64,000 nucleotides of DNA, taken from a virus. The position numbers and the translations under genes are program-made. Where the stretch lies: the IMG/VR virus record IMGVR_UViG_3300042260_000483, positions 22,090-86,089 of that record; one strand, given 5' to 3'. Shown here one piece after another: positions 7,657 through 15,259 of this stretch. Below the pieces are notes generated by a model, which saw only the letters and a list, made by a program, of their open reading frames with translations, did not search any database and was not told the origin of the DNA. Within the stretch, counting starts at the first letter, position 1, and each line of letters starts with the position of its first letter.

Positions 7657-8475
7657 TTATTTGATAATATTACTTTTCTTTAAAGCTCTTGCAGTATCAA
7701 TCCATTTCAATCCAATTTTGTTTGTAATTGGTTTTGATATAAATTTAGTAACTGCTTTTTGGACTGATGTATCAACTGATTTATATACCGTATTATCTAC
7801 GATAGCAAAATTACCACCAAATAAATTGTGGAATTTTCCTAAATTTTCTTGACAAGCCTTCCATATATCTGAAACCAATGATTCGGGAAGAGTTCTATCT
7901 CTCTTCGCGTTTCTTTCTTGTGCAACCTCCAATGATGTGTTTACGAATACCATATAACAATCGTATCCTAAACTTTCAGCATGGTCTTTTTTCTTTTTAA
8001 TCTTTGTATATTCATCACCAGTTCCATCGATAATCAATCCCAATCTACCTGCCTCATAAAATGATTGCTGTTGTTGAGTGATTTTCTTTGCTCTATCTCT
8101 AATACCATTAGGATTCTTAGTAATCATATCCCATAATGCTGGGTCTTCTTTTTCAATCTTACCTAAATCTTTTGGATTGATTCCATTTTTTTTAAGTTCA
8201 GCTTCGAAAGCAGTATCTGAATTAACTAATTTTAATCCGTATGATGAGAATGATGATGTGAATGATTTACCTACACCAAAAATTTCCTTTGCAGTAAATG
8301 ATTTACCACTACCCGGTCCTCCTGCTAAAAATACACATTTTAGGATACCAGGGTCATCTACACCTTCTAATATTAGTTGTTCTAATATAGATTCTTTAAT
8401 TGAAAACATTTCTGTTTCCAAATCAAGCATAGATTTTTCAATTTTAGCTTCAGTAAGGGTTTTCTTCTGATTCAA
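7657..8475 (-). CDS. Zeta-toxin-like P-loop kinase with possible capsid-targeting tag
   Basis: A 272-aa P-loop protein with Walker A AGGPGSGKS (51-59), a following SDTAFE-like region and a GTGDEY segment, as in phage zeta-toxin/adenylate-kinase-like proteins. The start is TTG at 8475 with GGAG six bases upstream; the next ATG (residue 16) would drop the leader. The leader reads MNQKKTLTEAK, where LTE before A matches the T4 prohead protease rule (L/I-x-E, cut, small residue); LILEG at 34-38 is a second possible site. It may be a packaged, injected enzyme. Kinase fold: strong. Zeta toxins phosphorylate UDP-GlcNAc; whether this one does cannot be judged. Confidence 0.75.
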   Translation of the reverse strand: MNQKKTLTEAKIEKSMLDLETEMFSIKESILEQLILEGVDDPGILKCVFLAGGPGSGKSFTAKEIFGVGKSFTSSFSSYGLKLVNSDTAFEAELKKNGINPKDLGKIEKEDPALWDMITKNPNGIRDRAKKITQQQQSFYEAGRLGLIIDGTGDEYTKIKKKKDHAESLGYDCYMVFVNTSLEVAQERNAKRDRTLPESLVSDIWKACQENLGKFHNLFGGNFAIVDNTVYKSVDTSVQKAVTKFISKPITNKIGLKWIDTARALKKSNIIK

Positions 8476-8498
8476 TTTATTCTCCGTTTTTGAAGTGA

Positions 8499-8756
8499 TT
8501 ACTTCTTTGTAGTTTTTTTACTCTTAACAGATTTAACAACTGCTTCTGCAACGTTAATAGCAGCTTCATTTTCAGTAACGATTGTTTCTGCTTGTTTAGT
8601 TGCTTTTTTAGCTTTAGCAATTCCGGCTTTAGCCTTAGTTGTTACTTTCTTAGCTTCAGGTACAATTTCTTCTACTTGTTCTACAAATGTTTCTACCGCT
8701 TCTTCAATTTGTTCAGCCTTTACAAAAAGACTTTTAATAAATGCAAATAATCCCAT
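8499..8756 (-). CDS. Ala/Lys-rich helical protein, 85 aa
   Basis: The N-terminus (MGLFAFIKSLFVKA) is a short amphipathic helix; an acidic helix (17-35) follows, then an Ala/Lys/Thr-rich histone-H1-like tail ending in KSKKTTKK. The composition suggests DNA binding or a structural or scaffold role; no family is recognised. A TATTTATA motif (8792-8785) lies about 30 nt upstream of the ATG, so late expression is plausible. It could be a packaged DNA-condensing protein, but this rests on composition only. Confidence 0.65.
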   Translation of the reverse strand: MGLFAFIKSLFVKAEQIEEAVETFVEQVEEIVPEAKKVTTKAKAGIAKAKKATKQAETIVTENEAAINVAEAVVKSVKSKKTTKK

Positions 8757-8784
8757 AATTTTTTGGTTTTGTTAATTAATTTAG

Positions 8785-8792
8785 TATAAATA
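8785..8792 (-). promoter_or_regulatory. Candidate late-promoter core (TATTTATA)
   Basis: TATTTATA on the gene strand, about 30 nt upstream of the Ala/Lys-rich gene, with no TTTG box 20 nt further up. Same core as the motifs at 15260, 15534, 19382 and 22115. Confidence 0.4.
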
Positions 8793-8800
8793 TTGTTCCG

Positions 8801-8887
8801 TTAAATAAAAAGATGAATATCATCAGAATCCTCTGAATCATTTATGGATTTCATCTCTATTATTAATCGAGATGCAGGAAAATTCAT
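8801..8887 (-). CDS. Possible 28-aa small protein
   Basis: An ATG at 8887 opens 28 codons (MNFPASRLIIEMK..., acidic end DSDDIHLFI). A TATTTATA motif lies 7-14 nt upstream (8901-8894). It fills part of the 165-base gap between two genes. No homology is recognised. Very short ORFs arise easily by chance in such A/T-rich DNA, so this is weak. Confidence 0.3.
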   Translation of the reverse strand: MNFPASRLIIEMKSINDSEDSDDIHLFI

Positions 8888-8921
8888 AGCGTATATAAAT
8901 AATATTGAATATGCTATTTTT

Positions 8922-9188
8922 CTAATCTTCGCCATATAAACTCCACTTCTTTTCAGGTTCTGGTTCTACCAATACTTCTTCAGTATCAACCACATATACA
9001 TAACCTTCTCTAGCATCCATAAAGAATTGTGTTTTACCAGTTTTCTGATAAACGTATTCTAATACTTCAGTAAGAGATTCTAATAAAAGTGTAGTGTTGT
9101 CAAGAGGGTGCCACTTATCTCCCGGTGGCACTCTCTTTGCAACTTTAGTCTTTACTTCTTCTTCTTTAATTTGAACGGTCTTTGCCAT
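8922..9188 (-). CDS. Hypothetical acidic protein, 88 aa
   Basis: Begins MAKTVQIKEEEVKTK and ends KKWSLYGED. A basic/acidic head, a central helix (TLLLESLTEVLEYVYQKTG) and a strand-rich tail. It is not recognised. I chose ATG 9188 instead of the longer start at 9197, which is TTG and overlaps the previous gene; the ATG lies one base after the upstream stop (TAA-A-ATG), giving tight coupling. Expressed from promoter 9446-9477 with the DUF4494-like gene. Confidence 0.65.
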   Translation of the reverse strand: MAKTVQIKEEEVKTKVAKRVPPGDKWHPLDNTTLLLESLTEVLEYVYQKTGKTQFFMDAREGYVYVVDTEEVLVEPEPEKKWSLYGED

Positions 9189-9189
9189 T

Positions 9190-9402
9190 TTATTCAATTA
9201 CCCTAATAACTCGGGATTCCTTTGCTCCACTAACTTTGTAATCAATTTGGACACCTGCCTCTTCGAAATCTTTTACTACTCTTGCTTCTGCTTCGGTTAC
9301 CGATTGTGCATCTACTAAATAGATTTCTTTTGCTTTCTTGTCTTTACCATTTTTTTGAGTTGCTACTACGACCTCAACGATTACTTCAAAATACTTGTTC
9401 AT
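9190..9402 (-). CDS. DUF4494-like small protein
   Basis: A 70-aa protein of two beta strands and a helix. The segment KEIYLVDAQSVTEAEARVVKDF closely recalls the start of DUF4494 proteins of Bacteroidota (YLVDAxSFTEAE), which are longer (about 150 aa). Here only the N-terminal half is present. Function of DUF4494 is unknown; its near restriction to Bacteroidota supports the host assignment. Driven by promoter 9446-9477. Confidence 0.6.
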   Translation of the reverse strand: MNKYFEVIVEVVVATQKNGKDKKAKEIYLVDAQSVTEAEARVVKDFEEAGVQIDYKVSGAKESRVIRVIE

Positions 9403-9445
9403 AACTTGTTTTTTAGATTATATTATTATATATTTATTTATTTTA

Positions 9446-9477
9446 CAAAGATACTAAAAAAATTTGAATTTACCAAA
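9446..9477 (-). promoter_or_regulatory. TTTG-N20-TATCTTTG promoter
   Basis: TTTG at 9477-9474, a 20-nt spacer and -7 TATCTTTG at 9453-9446: a full match to the Bacteroidota TAnnTTTG consensus. Drives the DUF4494-like and 88-aa genes. Confidence 0.85.
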
Positions 9478-9493
9478 CTTTTTTGATTATTTT

Positions 9494-9808
9494 TTATCCA
9501 TTCCACTTCATACCATAGAATTCGTAGTTTTTACGAACCGATTCATCATTTCCTTCTACTGCAATTGCCTCTTCTTCGGTTTCAAATATAGCATCCACCG
9601 GACACTCTGGAATACATGCTCCACATAAAATACATTCATCTGGATTAATGTAGAGTTGTAATCCCTTCTTTTCCTCATCACTCATACCAAGAACTTCTTT
9701 ACCTAATCCATCGATGTTGATAGGACCATTGATAACATCTACTGGACAAACTTGCACACACGCAGTATCACAAACCCCATCACATGCTTTTCCGATTATA
9801 TAACTCAT
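9494..9808 (-). CDS. Dicluster ferredoxin
   Basis: A 104-aa electron-transfer protein with two iron-sulfur motifs: C9-x3-C13-x3-C17-x3-C21-P near the N-terminus and C59-x2-C62-x2-C65-x3-C69-P in the middle. The order, the insert between them and the acidic tail ending in YGMKWNG match ferredoxins of Bacteroidota, so this looks like a gene acquired from the host group. Known phage ferredoxins (cyanophages) are mostly the [2Fe-2S] plant type, so this type is unusual in a phage. Likely partners in the infected cell are host oxidoreductases; the radical SAM enzyme at 41876 also needs electrons. Assignment as ferredoxin is firm; its partner is inferred. Confidence 0.92.
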   Translation of the reverse strand: MSYIIGKACDGVCDTACVQVCPVDVINGPINIDGLGKEVLGMSDEEKKGLQLYINPDECILCGACIPECPVDAIFETEEEAIAVEGNDESVRKNYEFYGMKWNG

Positions 9809-9811
9809 AGT

Positions 9812-10018
9812 TTATTCTTTTAATTTTTTAATATAAAAAGTTTCGTTTTGATAAATTTTTATTTGTGCTGAATTATAGTGTCTAACTATTCCACCTTCAC
9901 ATAAAACTACACACCAAATGTCATTTTCAAATGTCCCACCACTAGTTACATAGATAGCATATCCTTCTTTAGTATCTTCTACAATTACCGGTATTGGTTT
10001 TTTAAATTCTAACATCAT
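9812..10018 (-). CDS. Hypothetical protein, 68 aa, probably leaderless mRNA
   Basis: A small beta-rich protein (MMLEFKKPIPVIVEDTKEG...) of unknown function, directly upstream of the ferredoxin gene (3-nt gap), so the two are co-transcribed. A longer frame starting at 10030 uses TTG inside the -7 box of promoter 10020-10051 and is rejected. The ATGATG at 10018-10013 begins only 1-2 nt after the -7 box, so the transcript probably starts at or next to the start codon. This would be a leaderless or near-leaderless gene. Confidence 0.65.
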   Translation of the reverse strand: MMLEFKKPIPVIVEDTKEGYAIYVTSGGTFENDIWCVVLCEGGIVRHYNSAQIKIYQNETFYIKKLKE

Positions 10019-10019
10019 A

Positions 10020-10051
10020 CAAAGATACAAAAATTATTTCAAATTTCCAAA
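10020..10051 (-). promoter_or_regulatory. TTTG-N20-TATCTTTG promoter for the ferredoxin unit
   Basis: TTTG at 10051-10048, a 20-nt spacer, TATCTTTG at 10027-10020. It begins one base after the stop of the HTH/HNH-like gene. Confidence 0.85.
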
Positions 10052-10618
10052 TTAATATTCAAATTCTTTTTTAGGACCAGTAAGATTACCATTTACTAAG
10101 AATGAACAATTGAAACATAACATTCTCAAATTATCATATAAATGATTAGTTTTATTACCATCTAAAAAATCTAATACCAATGGAACTTTATTATCAGTAA
10201 TACGTCTTTCCTCAAACCCACAATTATTACATTTTTCCAACATATACCCATTGAGTAATAATCGTTGTTTTAATTTCCAAACCGGATATTCTGGGTATTT
10301 TCCTTTTAAGATATCATCCAATGAAAATTTACCTCTTTTGATATTATATCCTTTACGAATACCAATACCATCTGGATTCTTTAAATCATCGAATATACCA
10401 TATTTACGTGCGTATTTTTTATAGGTGTTGAATGATACCCCTAAGATTCTTGCTGCTTCCATTGCGGAACGTGCCTTTTGTTGAACTGCTTTTATTTCAG
10501 ATTCCAATAAAGGTTGTGCACCCAATCCACGTTTTAATCTTCTTGATTTACTTGCTTGTGATAAATCAGATGTTGGATCGTAATTTGGGAATATTTTATC
10601 GTGTTTATTATTTTCCAT
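10052..10618 (-). CDS. HTH protein with a degenerate HNH zinc-finger domain
   Basis: 188 aa. An HTH (about 50-75, SAMEAARILGVSFNTYKKYA) is followed by a C-terminal zinc-ribbon of HNH type: CNNCG, then LVLDFLDGNKTNHLYDNLRMLCFNCS. In active HNH proteins this segment reads roughly LDHxxGxxxNNxxxNLxxLCxxCH; here the catalytic His positions are F and S, while both CxxC zinc pairs are kept. It is therefore probably a DNA-binding regulator or an inactive homing-nuclease relic. It lies alone between the amidinotransferase gene and the ferredoxin promoter. Confidence 0.7.
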   Translation of the reverse strand: MENNKHDKIFPNYDPTSDLSQASKSRRLKRGLGAQPLLESEIKAVQQKARSAMEAARILGVSFNTYKKYARKYGIFDDLKNPDGIGIRKGYNIKRGKFSLDDILKGKYPEYPVWKLKQRLLLNGYMLEKCNNCGFEERRITDNKVPLVLDFLDGNKTNHLYDNLRMLCFNCSFLVNGNLTGPKKEFEY

Positions 10619-10673
10619 ACTAATGTTATTTAATATAAGTATAGTATATTATAATTTTTTGATATAGTTTCCG

Positions 10674-11711
10674 TTATTTTTCATCCCTAACTACATCCAA
10701 TGTGACACAATGAGGTCCTCCACTAAACGTTCGTGCATGTCTCATCTTTGTTGGAATAGATTCAATTCCCCACTTTTTCAATTCCATCATTAAAAGAGTT
10801 TGGTGTTCTTCTACCATACAAAGTTTATCGTTTATTGGTAAAATATTCATTCCTAACCAGGGTGATGCAGGACACCAATCTTCTAATACTTGTGTTGGAT
10901 ATGGTTCGGGTGCCCAAATCTTATCGAAATCTTTTAAAAATTCGGGTAAGTTTTGCCATCTAACTCTAGCCGGATTCAAAAGAACCTTACCTTCACCTAA
11001 AAATACAAAGGTAGTATCGATGTGTATATATGCGTAAACATTTTCTGCTAGATGAACATTGTATTCATTACCGAAGGTTTCTTTACAATAAATTTCTAAC
11101 CATTTTGCACCATCCTTATTACCTGTATTTGAAACTAAATAAAGAATATCATTATTATGTTTGATTACGTTCGCAGCATCAAATACTGGTTCACCATCTA
11201 ATAGAGTTGGTATTGATAAATCTTCTCTCTGATAAATTGAATCTAATAATTTTGGTTTTGGTGCATCTACCCAATGATTCGGGTCAAATAAAGGTTTACA
11301 AGTCTCTGCTTCATTTGAACGATGGCGTAGTGTCATGGGTGTTGCAATTACCTTATCATTTACCACAAACATTGAATCTCTTGGACAATAATTGTAATAA
11401 CCATCTACTTCCCAATTTTCAGTTATAATCGGTTGTGAGAAATCTCTAACCTCTGGTCTATGAACTTTTACTCCTAATGAACGAAGTGTATTCGCTATCC
11501 CATCTAAATCTTCGCGAGTTTCATCTATTAATTTTTGAGGATATACCCCACTTGGTCTATTAGCAAATTCTTCATCGGATAAATGTGCGTAATCAATTGA
11601 ATGTAAACACTTATCTCCTTTAGTTGGTACCTGTGCATAATCTGCAGTTCCTACTATAATTTCTCTTAATTGTCCCCATTCATTTCGGACATTCGGTTTT
11701 ATCAATTCCAT
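10674..11711 (-). CDS. Amidinotransferase (arginine:glycine amidinotransferase family)
   Basis: 345 aa, close to the family length. The expected catalytic residues are present: D178 in EPVFDAAN, H230 in YIHIDTTF and C335 in GGPHCVTLD. These match the Asp-His-Cys set of GATM/StrB1-type enzymes, which move an amidino group from arginine to an amine such as glycine. Related enzymes include agmatine and arginine deiminases, so hydrolytic activity is possible, but the overall length and the C-terminal GGxHC context favour transfer. The stop lies 55 nt before the HTH gene and the start 3 nt after the SGNH gene. Its role in infection is unknown; guanidino-compound synthesis or arginine use are options. 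Confidence 0.85.
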   Translation of the reverse strand: MELIKPNVRNEWGQLREIIVGTADYAQVPTKGDKCLHSIDYAHLSDEEFANRPSGVYPQKLIDETREDLDGIANTLRSLGVKVHRPEVRDFSQPIITENWEVDGYYNYCPRDSMFVVNDKVIATPMTLRHRSNEAETCKPLFDPNHWVDAPKPKLLDSIYQREDLSIPTLLDGEPVFDAANVIKHNNDILYLVSNTGNKDGAKWLEIYCKETFGNEYNVHLAENVYAYIHIDTTFVFLGEGKVLLNPARVRWQNLPEFLKDFDKIWAPEPYPTQVLEDWCPASPWLGMNILPINDKLCMVEEHQTLLMMELKKWGIESIPTKMRHARTFSGGPHCVTLDVVRDEK

Positions 11712-11714
11712 AAC

Positions 11715-12593
11715 TTATATAACTTTTGGTATAATATATTTTGTGTTTTTGTAGGTTTCCCAATCTATTTCTTTAATTGGTGTATCCAACATTCCATCGT
11801 TTACCAATTTATTATAAATTACATTTGCAATCAGTTTATTACCCTTTAACCCAATGTGCATATCGTTTGATTGATGACCAGTTTCATCTTTAATTGTTAA
11901 TTTATTTACAAATGAAAAATCCATCATATCTTTTGTTTGTTGAAAATATTTTCCATCTCCGAATAATAATTCACATGATTTTCGATACTCATGATTCTGT
12001 GGTGTCATTGTAAAATAATAATTTATATTTTTGGATTCTAAATATGCAAGAAACAAATCTACCATTCTTCTATGTTCATCAACTTCATTTTTAATATCAA
12101 AAAAATCAGTTAAATAAGTTTCAAAAAAAGGGTCATAGGTTTCTAATAATTTAATAGTTTCATCCGAATCATAATTGTAATGATTTGCAGTTGCTAAGAA
12201 AACTGCTTTATCATTTTCATCAATCTGATAATTACAAATTATATAATCATTTATTTTCTTAAAGAAAAATTCTCTTCTACCTAATCCAGTAATTTCAAAT
12301 ATAAAAATATGTTCATCTTTATTAAAACCATGTGAATCAATAATTTCATATGATTTTCTAATTACTCTTTCATTACCACATCCTTGTTTTCCAAAATTAT
12401 TAACCTTTACATTTTTTGAAACTAACTTTTGTATTTGTCCTGGATATGAAAAGTTAAAAATGGTTTTTTCTTCGTTTGTTATATGGCCATACAATTTATT
12501 AATGAACCACCCTTGTGTAGGTGAATCGAATTCGAAACCACCTCCAGCAGTGTTTGATGTTCCAAAACAATTTATGTATTTAATTTTTGTCAT
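11715..12593 (-). CDS. SGNH/GDSL-like protein
   Basis: 292 aa. Block I is INCFGTSNTAGGG (Ser in GTSN, where GDS is usual) and block V is NDMHIGLKGN, with both Asp and His in place. Many aromatic and acidic residues, no signal peptide. Its start overlaps the DUF2061 gene by 14 nt and it sits between sulfate-activation genes and the amidinotransferase. It is the second of five SGNH-like proteins. An esterase or acyltransferase acting on an activated sugar or surface polymer is plausible; no substrate can be read from the sequence. Confidence 0.6.
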   Translation of the reverse strand: MTKIKYINCFGTSNTAGGGFEFDSPTQGWFINKLYGHITNEEKTIFNFSYPGQIQKLVSKNVKVNNFGKQGCGNERVIRKSYEIIDSHGFNKDEHIFIFEITGLGRREFFFKKINDYIICNYQIDENDKAVFLATANHYNYDSDETIKLLETYDPFFETYLTDFFDIKNEVDEHRRMVDLFLAYLESKNINYYFTMTPQNHEYRKSCELLFGDGKYFQQTKDMMDFSFVNKLTIKDETGHQSNDMHIGLKGNKLIANVIYNKLVNDGMLDTPIKEIDWETYKNTKYIIPKVI

Positions 12594-12801
12594 CTTTCTT
12601 TAGACCATATTTAATCCACTTATACCATACTCGTTCATGTAGATAATATTGAATCGGTTTATACACCAATTCTGCAATACCAAACGCAGTTCCAACTTCA
12701 ATTGAACCACTTATCCACCACATCAAAAGAAACCCTACAAGGGTACTTAAAATACGATAGGAGATGGTTTTAGCAATATGACGTTTAGGTTGGACTATCA
12801 T
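12580..12801 (-). CDS. DUF2061 membrane protein
   Basis: 73 aa. The motif KRHIAKTISYRILSTLVGF near the start, two hydrophobic helices and YKPIQYYLHERVWYKI-like end are characteristic of DUF2061. In flavobacteria and other bacteria, small DUF2061 proteins are encoded next to sulfate-activation genes (cysC, cysD, cysN); here too it directly follows an APS kinase and a nucleotidyltransferase, joined by one-base stop/start overlaps. Exact function is unknown; the linkage suggests an auxiliary or membrane role in sulfur activation. Family call is strong. Confidence 0.88.
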   Translation of the reverse strand: MIVQPKRHIAKTISYRILSTLVGFLLMWWISGSIEVGTAFGIAELVYKPIQYYLHERVWYKWIKYGLKKDDKN

Positions 12802-13181
12802 TATCCTTTATTTTCATCGTAGGTTAATGAACCATCTGGTTTCATATGACCAGTTCTGATTGCAGTTCCGCTAATTGATGCAATATCAGTTGGTGGTTCG
12901 TGGTATATGACATCATACCCAACTCCTCTACCATAATTTACTGATTCGATATCTGGTATGATTGAAATGTATAATCTACCCGTAGATAAATAACCTTTTA
13001 ATTCTTCTGTCAAATTATCTAATATTTCTTTTGCAGTTTTGGGATTGTTATCATCTCTATCAACATCTCTAATTGCAATCCAAACATTATTACCTTTTTG
13101 GAATTGTTGATCAATTAACCATTGATGACCAGAATGCCAGTTTTGCCATCTACCGATGTAAAGTGCGTATTTTTTATTCAT
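12801..13181 (-). CDS. HxGH nucleotidyltransferase
   Basis: 126 aa. The nucleotide-binding HxGH appears as GRWQNWHSGHQ (11-21), and the second motif as ISGTAIR near residue 104 (ISxTxxR). These define the nucleotidylyltransferase superfamily (NMN adenylyltransferase, PPAT, glycerol-3-phosphate cytidylyltransferase and the ATP-sulfurylase fold). It overlaps APS kinase and DUF2061 by one base on each side. The operon suggests it supplies adenylyl-sulfate to the kinase, but it is far smaller than ATP sulfurylase; NMN adenylyltransferase activity is an equally good reading. Confidence 0.78.
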   Translation of the reverse strand: MNKKYALYIGRWQNWHSGHQWLIDQQFQKGNNVWIAIRDVDRDDNNPKTAKEILDNLTEELKGYLSTGRLYISIIPDIESVNYGRGVGYDVIYHEPPTDIASISGTAIRTGHMKPDGSLTYDENKG

Positions 13182-13651
13182 TATAATTTTTTTAATTTAT
13201 TCAAATGATTTATTAATTTTGAAAATGAAATATCCGGTGAATCTTTTGTAGTATTCACATCGATGAAATTTACTTGAGGGGATTCGTAATCTTTAACGTG
13301 GAAATGATCACGTTCTCTAGGTTCGGTTGTGTGGACGTAAATCTCAACCATATCTGGTCCGATTTTATCTTTCAACTCTTCCCGTAGTTCGATGAATGGT
13401 GCAACTAATGAAACGACAACATCACATCTATTTAAGTGTAGATATTCAACTATTGTCTGTGCAGTTCTGATATTATTCTTTCTACCTTCTTCAGAATAAT
13501 CTTTATTATTAGTAATTTCACGCAGATGATCACCATCTAAATGAAATACGTTTTTACGCCAATTGCGTTTTTCTGTTTCTAAAAACTTATGTAACTTTTT
13601 ACCTAAGACAGTTTTACCTGCTCCTGGTTGTCCTGTAAACCAATATATCAT
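13181..13651 (-). CDS. cysC: Adenylylsulfate (APS) kinase
   Basis: 156 aa. Walker A GQPGAGKT (7-14), then LDGDHLRE (APS-binding region), a conserved R-NN-R helix and VAPFIELRE, all typical of CysC. It makes PAPS from APS and ATP, for sulfate assimilation or as sulfate donor for sulfotransferases. The C-terminus lacks the usual lid ending and is slightly short. It heads a three-gene coupled set (cysC, nucleotidyltransferase, DUF2061). No sulfotransferase is visible in the window, so use in sulfation of surface sugars is a guess. Family call is firm. Confidence 0.9.
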   Translation of the reverse strand: MIYWFTGQPGAGKTVLGKKLHKFLETEKRNWRKNVFHLDGDHLREITNNKDYSEEGRKNNIRTAQTIVEYLHLNRCDVVVSLVAPFIELREELKDKIGPDMVEIYVHTTEPRERDHFHVKDYESPQVNFIDVNTTKDSPDISFSKLINHLNKLKKL

Positions 13652-13673
13652 TGTGTAACTTTTTTTATTATAA

Positions 13674-15233
13674 CTACTTAGTTCGTTTTTTAATTATATT
13701 TTCAACAACTTCACTTAATCCTAATTTATCACTATAATCTGAAATTTCATAGTAATCGGAATCTTGAAGTTCTCTTTCAATTTTACTCCATGCCGAATTT
13801 GGATTTTTAGTGATAACTGCTGCTATCTTTTTTCTTCCAAACGCTCCGGCCTTTTGATATAATTTTTGAATTGCTTTAAAATGCCAATCACCCAACCCTA
13901 CTTCGTATAAATTACCATCTTCACTATCTGGATTATCAATTGCATTCTTTTCAGTTGGTGTTCCGGATAATTTATCAGAATGACGTGGTAATAAGAATGT
14001 ATCAGTTAGATTAGAACCATATTCTTTTAATTGAGATAAGAATACAGAATAATCAAAATCAATATTCTCTTCTTTAAATTGCTTAATCATATTTAAAGCA
14101 ATTTCTTTTCGATTTTCTTTATCTTTAACTTGTTTTAAAATATCAATTATACCAACAACCATTTCTCTTTCGTTATCAGAAAGTTCATCGTTTATTGATT
14201 CGGTTTTTATTTTTCTCTTTTGTTGAATGATTTGTTGAATTTGTGAAAATATAGTTTGTATATCTTTATCCAACTTTTTTTCATCTGCTGACATTGGTGA
14301 TTCAATATCTACATCTGAATATAATTTTTTCTTTTTGGCAATTAAAACATCTACTTTTTTAATTAAATCAGTTCTGACTTTATCTAAATCCTTTATAATA
14401 TCGGATGGGTTAGATGATTCGGTTACCGATTCTCTCATTTTTCCTAAATGTTTAAGTGCATCTTTTGCATTCTTCTTAAAGTAATCTTCAACTTCTTTTT
14501 TGGTATCAAATGATATTTGTCCTTTTCCTTTCTTCACATCATCTACCCAAAATGAATCAGAATCTCTATCAAATGAGTAATATCCTATAAGTTTATTATT
14601 GTATAAAACTTTACCATCCTTTATATCCCAACTTTCATTAAGTTTAGATTCTTTTACGATTTTTACTGGGTTTAAATGTGTTCCCAATTTATCACTATAA
14701 GCCATTACATAATGAGTTCCATCTTGGCCGATGTGTTTGTTAAAGTTTTTAATTTTAGACCACTCTTTTTTAGTAATGGTTTGTATTTCAGGTGCTTCGT
14801 TCATATTTTCACTTTCTAAATCTTCTTGTCCAGAATCATCTTTATCAAAATTAGTATCATCGTAATCTTCTCTAGGTGTAGTTCCTAATTGACTATGTTG
14901 GTCTGAAACTCTACCTACTAACCAATTTGCTGGAAAGTTTTCATTTACATCCATTTCATCATCGGAACGTAAAGAATCTTTAGGTGCAGAAGGTTGTGTT
15001 TGATGGTTTGGAATCATCATTGCATATTCCTTTAATCGTTTTACAATTTCTTGCTTTACCTTCTTAGGTAATCCCTTATGTTTGGTAGATGCAAAATCAT
15101 TAACATCAGATGGATTCATATCTTTTGCAACTTTCTTTAATTCAGCAGATGCATCAGATTGATTCATATCACCTTTTTGAAGTGCATGAACCATACCCAT
15201 AAATTTTTGTTGTTGTTTTGATGATGACGGCAT
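13674..15233 (-). CDS. Modular late protein with repeated ES(x)NE-like linkers
   Basis: 519 aa. The N-terminal 70 residues (SSKQQQKFMGMVHALQKG, then ASTKHKGLP) match the small DUF3008-type phage protein. Several unrelated modules follow, separated by short acidic linkers: ENMNEAPE (about 141), ESKLNESW (about 196), ESVTESS (about 269) and ESINDELS (about 345). The linkers resemble the ESVNE repeats in the 416-aa protein at 20829 and fit cleavage sites of a T4-type prohead protease (hydrophobic-x-E). I infer a polyprotein whose pieces are packaged in the head. The module functions are not recognised. A TATTTATA motif lies upstream (15260-15267). Confidence 0.72.
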   Translation of the reverse strand: MPSSSKQQQKFMGMVHALQKGDMNQSDASAELKKVAKDMNPSDVNDFASTKHKGLPKKVKQEIVKRLKEYAMMIPNHQTQPSAPKDSLRSDDEMDVNENFPANWLVGRVSDQHSQLGTTPREDYDDTNFDKDDSGQEDLESENMNEAPEIQTITKKEWSKIKNFNKHIGQDGTHYVMAYSDKLGTHLNPVKIVKESKLNESWDIKDGKVLYNNKLIGYYSFDRDSDSFWVDDVKKGKGQISFDTKKEVEDYFKKNAKDALKHLGKMRESVTESSNPSDIIKDLDKVRTDLIKKVDVLIAKKKKLYSDVDIESPMSADEKKLDKDIQTIFSQIQQIIQQKRKIKTESINDELSDNEREMVVGIIDILKQVKDKENRKEIALNMIKQFKEENIDFDYSVFLSQLKEYGSNLTDTFLLPRHSDKLSGTPTEKNAIDNPDSEDGNLYEVGLGDWHFKAIQKLYQKAGAFGRKKIAAVITKNPNSAWSKIERELQDSDYYEISDYSDKLGLSEVVENIIKKRTK

Positions 15234-15259
15234 AGTATTATCAATAATTCTTTATATCA

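Noticed and set aside
8478-8520. Hairpin GAAGT/ACTTC downstream of the Ala/Lys-rich gene
   Set aside because: Stem of five pairs followed by A, not T, on the transcribed strand.
8830-8885. Inverted repeat (CATCTC...GAGATG) considered as a terminator
   Set aside because: Short stem and no T run on the minus strand.
9189-9197. Longer start (TTG at 9197) of the 88-aa gene
   Set aside because: An ATG at 9188 lies one base after the upstream stop and avoids the overlap.
10019-10030. TTG start at 10030 of the 68-aa gene
   Set aside because: It lies in the -7 box of promoter 10020-10051 and would not be in the mRNA.
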